Shown piece after piece: positions 13,473 to 20,576 of a DNA stretch of 20,660 bases. Source of the stretch: an uncultured Anaerolineaceae bacterium. GTDB taxonomy: Bacteria; Chloroflexota; Anaerolineae; Anaerolineales; Anaerolineaceae. Each line of letters starts with the position of its first letter. The stretch's first letter is position 1. The translations under genes were made by a program, and so were the position numbers. The notes beneath the pieces were generated by a model that worked only from the letters and a program-made list of their open reading frames with translations, ran no database searches and was not told the DNA's origin. Location of the stretch: positions 1 through 20,660 of the forward strand of contig CALIHP010000030.1 in assembly GCA_938020565.1 (NCBI GenBank), in the 5' to 3' direction.

Positions 13473-15458
13473 TTACGGAAGCGCGATCACGACGTCCTGC
13501 GCGCCCTCGCAGTCGTAAAACTTCGGATCCTCCGGATCAAAATCCTCTGGGAACTCCGTGTAGTCCGAGAACTCCGGATAGCCGCAGCCGAACAGCGTCA
13601 GCGTCTCCGTCTTCTCCAGCGACGCGATCAGCTCGGGATCGACGATTTTCCTGGATAACCGCCTGAACGGTGAAAAATCATAGCCCAGGCGCATCGTCTT
13701 CCCATCATCCGTCCTCGCGAAAATCGCATCCATTCCATCGTCTGCCCAGTTCGAATTTTCAATCTCGACAAAGAAAATCAGCTGCATCGGATTAAAGCGC
13801 AGCCGGTACAGCGACAATTCACCCTGCCCAACCGTCAGCGTCTCGTCCAAATCAAACTCTTCCGTCTTCGCCGCCAGCTCCGCCCCGTCGGTCTCGAACT
13901 CAAACGTCCATTCGCCGTTTTCCCGGAAACAATGCGAATCAAAGTACAGGTCCTCTTCCGCCTCGGACTTGCCCCAGCAAACCTGATAATTTTGAATCGT
14001 CAGCCTGACCTGAATCGGATCGCTGGCCGAAACGTAATCGTCTAAGAACATCAGGTCGCTCCGGACGCTGTCCACCGCCACAAACGGGTCGTCGTTGAGC
14101 TTATGCAGATATGGACCGCCGCCCCCGCCGCCTCCATAGCGCGGCTTGAAATAATTTTCGGGATACGGGATCCGCGGCCCAACTTCGATCGTGTACGAAC
14201 CGATCTGAAAATCGGACGGCTCCTGATCCAGGGCCTCCGGAAGCCCCATTAAAACCGTGACGAATAAATCGTTCTCCGTCACCAGAACCTTATCCAGCAT
14301 CAGCGCCGTTCCAGCCTTCGTCTCATGCAGATGACGAACCGGCTTCACGTATGGGCTCGACGTATCGAGCGAACCAAGCAGCGGATCTTCGACGATATAC
14401 TCCGGCTCGAACGAGAACATGAACCGATCCAGTTCGGTCGGGAAATCTCCGGCCGCCAACCGGATCGGCTCCAGCGCCATATACCGTTCGATCCCTTCGC
14501 CGCCCTGGCTCGGCCCCGCGGACGTCGCGACATACGGCGTCAGCGTTACATATTCCGCGTCCTTCAGCCAGCTCCAGCCGTTAGCCTCCGCGTCGGTCCT
14601 GAAGCCCCGATGAAGCGGCGTATCCTCTTCCGGCGGGGCGCCCCAATACGTATAAACCTCCGTGTCCAAATGCGTCCGGTTCCCCTCGTCGTCCGACAGG
14701 ACGAATCCCAGCAGCGAGCTGTTATACAGGTCCTGGCGCCGGTCCGAATCCGTCCCAGCCTCTCCCTGCAGCACGATCGGCAGCGTCAACGCTGCCCGGG
14801 CTCCGAACGGCGTCAGCGTCAGCGTATCGATCACGATCAATCGATCGTCGACCAGGATCGGACGATCGACCGCGATTTTCCGTACCGACTTCCATCTCGC
14901 GTCGAGATCCAGCAAAAAATTAAAATACCAGCTTCCGCCGAATTCAATCCATCCTTCTTCCGTCCTGGCGCTTATTTTTGAAATACTGAGCGACAGATCC
15001 AGTTCGTCGCCATGAATGAATTCGTCCGGAATCTCCGCCGTCAGGACCAGCTGCATCGCGCCGGGGCGCAGGATCTCCGATTCGTCGGACAGCGCCGAAT
15101 CGTATCGGTCAAACCCTTCCAGCGGAAAAGATTCCATCCCCAGCCAAAGCAGGTTTACATCAGATCCGAATTGTAAATCGTACAGGTCTTCAATCCGGTC
15201 CGAGACGACGTACGTCGATAAATAAAGCTGATTTCCGTCGAGCAGGGCTTCTCGAAGCTGAATTTCAATTCCGTAGTGAACCTGCGCCGGGAGATCGAGT
15301 TGCTGAATCATGCCCGCGTCGTCCCCGTCCTCAACCCCAAACCACTTTGCCAACGGCTGATACGGTTCCCCGTCTTCGGCGTAGCCCGCCGTCGGAACGG
15401 CGATCAGCGCCGCCAGAACCAGCAGCAATACCAGATAAACGTTCAATTTTATTTTCAT
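13473..15458 (-). CDS. Secreted two-module (A+B) DUF4179/DUF5643-like paralogue 2
   Basis: A 661-residue exported protein, the most divergent of the set. The signal peptide (about 1-28, cut after AGYA) is nearly identical at DNA level to that of paralogue 1. Module A keeps LAKWFGVED and VHYGIEIQLREALLDGNQLYLSTYV, but its second half has lost the DGTxAKELTR signature seen in the others. Module B keeps SSPYVKPVRHLHETKAG, LLDKVLVTENDLFVTVLMGL, a Gly7 run and PYLHKLND, VCWGKSE with a paired Cys, and TDGAELAAKTEEFDLDETLTV with RLRFNPMQLIFF. The C-terminal Cys pair is present, but the end is GAQDVVIALP instead of DPAWSTV. Between the genes on either side are 85 and 70 nt with hairpins, which fits one transcript. 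Function unknown. Confidence 0.87.
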   Translation of the reverse strand: MKIKLNVYLVLLLVLAALIAVPTAGYAEDGEPYQPLAKWFGVEDGDDAGMIQQLDLPAQVHYGIEIQLREALLDGNQLYLSTYVVSDRIEDLYDLQFGSDVNLLWLGMESFPLEGFDRYDSALSDESEILRPGAMQLVLTAEIPDEFIHGDELDLSLSISKISARTEEGWIEFGGSWYFNFLLDLDARWKSVRKIAVDRPILVDDRLIVIDTLTLTPFGARAALTLPIVLQGEAGTDSDRRQDLYNSSLLGFVLSDDEGNRTHLDTEVYTYWGAPPEEDTPLHRGFRTDAEANGWSWLKDAEYVTLTPYVATSAGPSQGGEGIERYMALEPIRLAAGDFPTELDRFMFSFEPEYIVEDPLLGSLDTSSPYVKPVRHLHETKAGTALMLDKVLVTENDLFVTVLMGLPEALDQEPSDFQIGSYTIEVGPRIPYPENYFKPRYGGGGGGGPYLHKLNDDPFVAVDSVRSDLMFLDDYVSASDPIQVRLTIQNYQVCWGKSEAEEDLYFDSHCFRENGEWTFEFETDGAELAAKTEEFDLDETLTVGQGELSLYRLRFNPMQLIFFVEIENSNWADDGMDAIFARTDDGKTMRLGYDFSPFRRLSRKIVDPELIASLEKTETLTLFGCGYPEFSDYTEFPEDFDPEDPKFYDCEGAQDVVIALP

Positions 15459-15492
15459 TCGTTTTCTCCTTATCCCTGACTTAAAAGAACAT

Positions 15493-15518
15493 GCGGGCGG
15501 CCCGAATGAACCGCCCGC
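15493..15518. other. Intergenic hairpin between paralogues 2 and 3
   Basis: GCGGGCGG (15493-15500) and CCGCCCGC (15511-15518) form a perfect 8-bp stem with a 10-nt loop. On the minus strand ATGTTCTTTTAAG follows, so partial termination between the genes is possible. Its position matches that of the hairpin between paralogues 1 and 2, although the sequences differ. Confidence 0.5.
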
Positions 15519-15528
15519 TGATCCTGAT

Positions 15529-17496
15529 TCAGTTGAGATCGATAACCGTGCTCCACGCCGGATCGCAGATATAGTAATCCAGATCGGAGTAATAATAACC
15601 GGCAGGAACCTTTTCCGGGTCGGGGACGCAGAAGCCGATTTTCAGCTTCTCCGTTTTTTCCAATGCCGCGATTTCGTCCGGATCAACCGTTTTTAAGGAA
15701 AAACCTGAAAACGGATAGGAACGCGGATTCAATCGCAGCCGCGTCCCGTTATCCGTCTCAACATACGCGTTCGAAAAATCGCTATAGGATCCGTCCCACT
15801 TTAAATCACCGGTAAAAAGGATCAGCTCCATCGGATTAAAGCGCAGCCGGTTCAGAACGATTTCCGTTCCTTTCACGTCAACCGTCTCGTTCAGTTCCAT
15901 TTCGCTGGTCAATTTCGCCAATTCCGCGCCGTCGGTATCAAACTCAAACGTCAAAGGTTCCGTTTCAGTATAACAGGCCGACGTATACCGTTGAGGGGCT
16001 ATTTCTTCATCCCAGCAGACTTCCACCCGCAGTATCCGGACTTTGACATGCATCGGATCTTTCACGGAAACGTACCCGTCGGTATACATCAGTCCCTTGC
16101 CGATTCCGTCGTAAACGACCAGCGGATCTTCATGGAGAACGTTGATATACGGACCTCCGCCGCCTCCCCCGCCGAGTTTGATTTCAAAAAAATCCGGCGG
16201 GTAAGGAACGACCGGCGAAACGTCGATATCATATCCGTTGATTTGGAAATCGGACGGAACAACGAGATTCTTCCCGTTCTTCTCCGCGATTCCCATCAGG
16301 ACAGATATATAAATATTGTCCTCCGTGACAAGAACTTTATCGAGCATGACCGTCAGCCCGTTTTTCGTCGTCTGCATCAGACGCACCGGTTTAACATACG
16401 CGTTCCGCGTGTCGAGCCCCCCGTATAACGTGTAATCCGGCTCAAAATCCTCCATAAACGTTTCGATTTCGGTCGGTTCCGACGCGGTTTTTACCTGAAT
16501 CGGTTCCAGCGGCAGGTAGCGGTCGATGCCGTCCGCTTCCATATTCTGCGGCCCGGCAAGGGACGTCATGACCGGCGTCACCGTAATTTCTTTCGCCTCT
16601 TTAAGCCATGCCCAACCGTTATTCCCGGCCGTCGAAAAATAATCGATCTCGACGACCGGTTTCGGTTGTTCCGAAAGATAGTCATATTCGGGATACGCCG
16701 CTTCGATCCGATTCCCGTTTTCATCCGTAACGATAAAACCGTGTAAATTCCCCGGCGTCGAATAAAGCCAGGAGCCTTTCTCGAAGTCGTCTCGTTCAAG
16801 AACTTCTTTCGGAAGCATTCGTTCGACGCTGATCCGCGCGCGCATCGGCGAACAAGTCAGCGTAAGCGCCGTAAATAATTCCCCGTCTCCAACGAACGGG
16901 TAATCGAGTTCAAATTCGCGCGTCAGCTCTCTCGGTTTCGTCATGTCCGCCGTAAAATCGAACGACCAAAACCCGTGTAAATCGACGCCCAGCAAGCCTC
17001 CCTCATCCGGGATATAGATCTTATCAATCGCCAGATGCATCGGGACTTTATCGCCGCTCAATAACGATTCCGGGACGACAGCCGTCAGCACGACCTGAAC
17101 CGCGCCGTCCCGTTTTCCGTCCGGGAAAAGCGCGTACGCGGCTGAACTTGACGAACTCCCATACAAATCAAAAAAATCAAGCAGCCCGATCCTCAGCCCA
17201 TTCTCAATATGACCAAGCTGCAGCGAATTCACATCCTCAATTCGATCAGATTTGACCATGATCGAGAGGTGGACCCGATGATTTTCAATCAGGATCTCAC
17301 GCAATTCGATCCCGATCCCATGATGCGTTACCGGCGGAAGATCGATCGCCTGAACCAGTCCCTCCGGATCCTCAAAGTCAAACCACTCCCGAAGCGGGAC
17401 GTAGTCCGCGTCTTCCGCGAAAACCCCGCCCGCCAGCACACAGCAACCGAATATGACCCATAAAAGCGGCAGCAACAGATAAGTTTTTCGATTCAT
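15529..17496 (-). CDS. Secreted two-module (A+B) DUF4179/DUF5643-like paralogue 3
   Basis: A 655-residue exported protein and the first gene of the paralogue array. The signal peptide spans about 1-27 with a cut after VFA. Module A has LREWFDFEDPEGLVQAIDLP (close to the anti-sigma factor's LREWFAIQ segment), THHGIGIELREILIENHRVHLSI and a Cys-containing SPMRARISVERM segment. Module B has NAYVKPVRLMQTTKNG, LLDKVLVTEDNIYISVLMG, Gly7 followed by PYINVLHED, VCWDEE with a paired Cys, TDGAELAKLTSEMELNETVDV and RLRFNPMELILFTG. It ends with the second Cys pair and DPAWSTVIDL. AAAGGAG precedes the ATG, and an ECF-type promoter lies about 120-140 bp upstream. No membrane anchor or zinc site is present, so it cannot act as an anti-sigma factor by itself. 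Confidence 0.88.
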   Translation of the reverse strand: MNRKTYLLLPLLWVIFGCCVLAGGVFAEDADYVPLREWFDFEDPEGLVQAIDLPPVTHHGIGIELREILIENHRVHLSIMVKSDRIEDVNSLQLGHIENGLRIGLLDFFDLYGSSSSSAAYALFPDGKRDGAVQVVLTAVVPESLLSGDKVPMHLAIDKIYIPDEGGLLGVDLHGFWSFDFTADMTKPRELTREFELDYPFVGDGELFTALTLTCSPMRARISVERMLPKEVLERDDFEKGSWLYSTPGNLHGFIVTDENGNRIEAAYPEYDYLSEQPKPVVEIDYFSTAGNNGWAWLKEAKEITVTPVMTSLAGPQNMEADGIDRYLPLEPIQVKTASEPTEIETFMEDFEPDYTLYGGLDTRNAYVKPVRLMQTTKNGLTVMLDKVLVTEDNIYISVLMGIAEKNGKNLVVPSDFQINGYDIDVSPVVPYPPDFFEIKLGGGGGGGPYINVLHEDPLVVYDGIGKGLMYTDGYVSVKDPMHVKVRILRVEVCWDEEIAPQRYTSACYTETEPLTFEFDTDGAELAKLTSEMELNETVDVKGTEIVLNRLRFNPMELILFTGDLKWDGSYSDFSNAYVETDNGTRLRLNPRSYPFSGFSLKTVDPDEIAALEKTEKLKIGFCVPDPEKVPAGYYYSDLDYYICDPAWSTVIDLN

Positions 17497-17612
17497 GACA
17501 ACTCCTTTACTTGCGAACGATCAACCTGCGCGCGACCCGTTCACGCCCGATCGCGCATCGTCATGTCCTTAGGGGACGAGCCCTGCCTGCGTACAACATC
17601 CCCATTGTAATA

Positions 17613-17638
17613 GACGTTTCATTCGTAAAAAAAGTTCC
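17613..17638 (-). promoter_or_regulatory. ECF-sigma-type promoter before the paralogue array
   Basis: On the minus strand GGAAC (17638-17634), followed by a T run, a 17-bp spacer and CGTC (17616-17613) match the general ECF-sigma pattern (GGAAC or GAAAC at -35, CGTC or similar at -10). It lies between the 344-residue gene and paralogue 3 and points at the paralogues. It implies a leader of about 110 nt. The obvious candidate to use it is the sigma factor at 19913-20458. Confidence 0.7.
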
Positions 17639-17674
17639 AACGTTTTCTTAAAATTCTGGCGATGCGTTCTGACG

Positions 17675-18709
17675 TTATTCGAGATCGATGACCGTGCTCC
17701 ACGCCGGATCGCAGGTATAAAATTCAATCTTCTCCGGATCGTAATCCTGCGGATAATCGCCGTTGATCCGGTCCAGGCAGAACAGGACCTTCAAGCTTTT
17801 CGTCTCTTCCAGCGACTGAATCACCGCGTCATCGATGATCTTTCGATCGAAACCGATATAAGGACTCCTGTGGAACCAAAGATGAATCGTCGTCCCGTCG
17901 TCGGTTTCAACGAACGCCGTCAGTTCGCTGAGATGGGTTCCATGTAGATAATCCACCCCTGCGCCGCTGGTAAACGCAATCAGATGCATCGGATTGAATC
18001 GGAAGCGATCGAGGAGAACGTCTTTTCCTTCAATATCCAGAGCTTCTCCAACTTCGAATTCTTTCGTCTTAGCGGCTAATTCCGCGCCATCCGTATCGAA
18101 CTCAAACTCCCATGGACCCTGCTCGCGATAGCAGCTCGGCCCATAATTCATGTCACTGACTTCCATATTCCAACATACCTCATAATCAAGAATTTTAACC
18201 TTTACGTGCATCGGATCCTTCGGTGAGACGTATCCATCGTCGAACATCAAGCCGCTCGAAATACAGTCATAGACAACAAACGGATCTCCATGAATTTTAT
18301 TCAGAATAGACCCGCCACCCCCGCCGCCGCCATGGATTATTCCGAAATAACCCGGCGGATAGGGCAGGTGCGGTGTAACTTCCATTCCAGCGTATCCGAG
18401 CTGAAAGCTGGTCGGAGGCGTCCAATCCTCATTTTCCGGGTCAACCCCCAAAAGGATGGTCACGGCAATTTCATCCTCCGTAACGAGCACCTTATCGAGC
18501 AGAAGTACAACCCCGCTTTCCGTTGTTTGCAGCTGACGGATCGGCTTCACATACGGATTCGTCGTATCGAGAACGTAATCCCGATCCCCATATTCCGGTT
18601 CAAAGCCCAGCATGAAGTCTTCCAGATTTTCCTGAGCAATTCCCGAAGTTACGGCGCACAACAGAATCAGCGCCACCCCAAAAGCTAACAGACTCCTTTT
18701 CATTTTCAT
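17675..18709 (-). CDS. Secreted B-module protein, split partner of the anti-sigma sensor
   Basis: A 344-residue exported protein with a signal peptide (about 1-25, cut after SGIA) and then only module B. The mature part begins QENLEDFMLGFEPEY, the same linker that joins A to B in the three large paralogues, and continues with NPYVKPIRQLQTTESGVVLLLDKVLVTEDEIAVTILLG, Gly7, VCWNME with a paired Cys, TDGAELAAKTKEFEVGEALDI, RFRFNPMHLIAFTS, and a C-terminal Cys pair with DPAWSTVIDL. Its ATG overlaps the stop of the anti-sigma gene as ATGA, and its ribosome binding site AGGAGGAG is read as Gln-Glu-Glu codons of that gene. Together the two genes spell one A+B protein cut at the linker, with a new signal peptide. 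It probably associates with the anti-sigma factor outside the membrane; that is inference. Confidence 0.87.
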   Translation of the reverse strand: MKMKRSLLAFGVALILLCAVTSGIAQENLEDFMLGFEPEYGDRDYVLDTTNPYVKPIRQLQTTESGVVLLLDKVLVTEDEIAVTILLGVDPENEDWTPPTSFQLGYAGMEVTPHLPYPPGYFGIIHGGGGGGGSILNKIHGDPFVVYDCISSGLMFDDGYVSPKDPMHVKVKILDYEVCWNMEVSDMNYGPSCYREQGPWEFEFDTDGAELAAKTKEFEVGEALDIEGKDVLLDRFRFNPMHLIAFTSGAGVDYLHGTHLSELTAFVETDDGTTIHLWFHRSPYIGFDRKIIDDAVIQSLEETKSLKVLFCLDRINGDYPQDYDPEKIEFYTCDPAWSTVIDLE

Positions 18710-19923
18710 TTTGACTCCTCCTGTTTCAGGTTTACGGTAAACGGTTCCATCGCGTGATACTGCGCAATGCCTTCCGCCTCATTTTCAAGTCCCGCAAGCG
18801 TAATGACATACGGCGTCAGCGTCACCGATTCCGCGTCCTTGAGCCATTCCCATCCGTTATTCGCGCCGTCAGAGAAAAAAACACTTTCCATTTTTTCATG
18901 GCTCTCCGTATCGAGATCGCTTTCAATGAGAGCGATTTCAACTTGATTTCCCCGATTATCATCTATAATAAATCCGGCAAGATTTCCATGCGGGATAGCG
19001 AAAGAAAGAACCCAATTATAAATTTTGATATGCTTTTTTTCCTTCGCTATCGTTCGAAACACGGATATTTTCGCTCGAATCGGAGAAAAGACGAGCTCGG
19101 ATACGTGATACGTCGATTGTGCGTCGCGGAATTCATGATCAAGAGGAATCACCCGCGTCAGCTCTTTCGCTTTCGTTCCATCGACCATAAAATCAAACAC
19201 CCAAGGACCGTAAAAATCTTCATATGAATCACTCATATGGGCGTAAATACCATCAATTACCAGCCGCATCGGGATTAAACCTTCATCCAGGAATTGCGCC
19301 GGAATATCCGAATGGAAAACGATCATGGATGGCGATTCCTTTTCGGAGGGGTCATAATTCATACTCGACGAATAACTTCGCCAATCCTCAACAACATCAA
19401 AGGAAATATCACCAATCGTCAGACTATCGGGCATCGAGCGGAATCCAATTGAACGAATCGGAGATTCCGGATCAATCGTCATGAGCAACGAAAAATACAC
19501 CCGGTTATCCTCGATCAGAACCTCGCTCAGCTTCATCTCAACCCCATGATGGCTCACGGCAGGAACGTCAAGCGTTTCGACCAGCTCGGGATGGGATTGA
19601 ATCGCGAACCACTCGCGCAGCGTTCGGGTGAACTGACCCCAGACGATTTTTCCGCCCGGCGTCGACAGGACCACCAACAGCACGCACAGCGCCGCCGCGG
19701 CCATCGCGAAAACGGGCCGGCGGCGCCGGTTCGCGAACACGCGCCAGAACGAGCCGCGCGCCGGTTTCACCGCCGCTTCGAGCCGCGCCTCGCCGGACGC
19801 CAGCGCGGCGTACGCCTCCAGGCAGCGGTCGCAGCTTTCCAAATGCGCCTCGATCTCAGACATACGCCGTTCGGAAAGCGCCCTATTCAGATACAGCGCC
19901 CATTCATACGCTTCAATATGCAT
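18706..19923 (-). CDS. Zinc-type anti-sigma factor with DUF4179-like sensor domain (module A)
   Basis: A 405-residue single-pass membrane protein. The N-terminal cytoplasmic part (1-50) has the zinc anti-sigma motif His27-x3-Cys31-x2-Cys34 (HLESCDRC), with His2 as a possible further ligand. After an Arg-rich stretch (NRRRR, 65-69) comes one membrane segment at about 70-88. The external part begins LREWFAIQSHPELVETLDVP, then VSHHGVEMKLSEVLIEDNRVYFSL (DUF4179-like), then FDFMVDGTKAKELTRVIPLDHEF and SELVFSPIRAKISVFR (DUF5643-like), and stops at FTVNLKQEESK, just where module B starts in the paralogues. It overlaps the sigma gene by 11 nt and the B-module gene by 4 nt. It should hold the sigma factor at the membrane until an external signal acts. 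Confidence 0.9.
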   Translation of the reverse strand: MHIEAYEWALYLNRALSERRMSEIEAHLESCDRCLEAYAALASGEARLEAAVKPARGSFWRVFANRRRRPVFAMAAAALCVLLVVLSTPGGKIVWGQFTRTLREWFAIQSHPELVETLDVPAVSHHGVEMKLSEVLIEDNRVYFSLLMTIDPESPIRSIGFRSMPDSLTIGDISFDVVEDWRSYSSSMNYDPSEKESPSMIVFHSDIPAQFLDEGLIPMRLVIDGIYAHMSDSYEDFYGPWVFDFMVDGTKAKELTRVIPLDHEFRDAQSTYHVSELVFSPIRAKISVFRTIAKEKKHIKIYNWVLSFAIPHGNLAGFIIDDNRGNQVEIALIESDLDTESHEKMESVFFSDGANNGWEWLKDAESVTLTPYVITLAGLENEAEGIAQYHAMEPFTVNLKQEESK

Positions 19924-20458
19924 CGTTACTCCATTTCTCGCGAATCATTCGACGGGCACGGTAAATTCGCGTTTCGACCGTGCGCGCGCTGAGCCCCAGC
20001 GTTTCGGCGATTTCCCTGACGGACCGATTCGACCGATAGTACATCGTCCACGGGACCCGATAAATCTCGTCAAGACCGTCGATCAGCCGCCAGATTTCGG
20101 AAATCGTCTCGGCCGTGATGACGTCCGATTCAGGCGTCGCTGAGCCTGGGGCGGGGATCCGATCCTCTCCGATCTCGTCCAGGCTCAGCCAATCCGGCTC
20201 CCCCCTGCGTCTTTTTTTCTCGTCGATCGCGTGATGAACCGCGATCCGCGCGATCCAGGCTTTGAAATTGGCACCGGACCAGCTGTCCATCGCAAAATAA
20301 ATCTTTTGCAGAACTTCACAATAGAGGTCGTCCGTGCCGTCGGGCGTCCGGATAATCCCGTAAATAATCTTTTTAAGATACGCTTCGTACGGACTGACCT
20401 TCGCCTCAAACAGGCCATACGGCATGCGGCGTGGTATCGTTGCTGTTTCCTGTTTCAA
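19913..20458 (-). CDS. ECF-type RNA polymerase sigma factor
   Basis: A 181-residue two-domain sigma factor. Region 2 (about 22-85) has DDLYCEVLQKIYFAMDSW and FKAWIARIAVHHAIDEKKRR, the -10 recognition and melting helices. Region 4 (about 120-173) has the helix-turn-helix SVREIAETLGLSARTVETRIYRARRMIREKW that reads the -35 element. The ORF opens at a TTG (20458-20456) with AAGGAG 8 nt before it. The next in-frame Met (residue 12) has no ribosome binding site and lies only 11 residues later, so the TTG is preferred. It is directly followed by, and overlaps, its anti-sigma factor. It probably drives the paralogue array from the GGAAC/CGTC promoter at 17613-17638. I find no clear copy of that promoter upstream of the sigma gene itself within this window. 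Confidence 0.9.
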   Translation of the reverse strand: MKQETATIPRRMPYGLFEAKVSPYEAYLKKIIYGIIRTPDGTDDLYCEVLQKIYFAMDSWSGANFKAWIARIAVHHAIDEKKRRRGEPDWLSLDEIGEDRIPAPGSATPESDVITAETISEIWRLIDGLDEIYRVPWTMYYRSNRSVREIAETLGLSARTVETRIYRARRMIREKWSNDAY

Positions 20459-20497
20459 GAATGCTCTCCTTTCCGCCTTAATTTAAAAGACGAAAAA

Positions 20498-20576
20498 ATC
20501 GAATGGACTACGTCAAAGGTGAAGCCCTGCAATCAATATGATCGCGCAAACCGAAATCCATTCGATCCAAATCGAA
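20498..20576. repeat. Inverted repeats in the sigma-gene upstream region
   Basis: ATCGAATGGA (20498-20507) and TCCATTCGAT (20557-20566) are perfect 10-bp inverted repeats about 49 bp apart, and ATCGAA recurs at 20571-20576, forming TTCGAT-CCAA-ATCGAA with the second copy. They lie 40-118 bp upstream of the sigma start codon and could be binding sites of a regulator or part of a looped leader. TTGACG (20515-20510 on the minus strand) lacks a good -10 partner. The rest of 20459-20660 shows nothing else I can support, and no gene. Confidence 0.35.

Noticed and set aside
18700..18712. A possible frameshift that broke one long gene into anti-sigma factor and B protein
   Set aside because: The downstream gene has its own ribosome binding site, ATG and complete signal peptide, and no homologous residues are missing at the junction, so the split is a real gene organisation.
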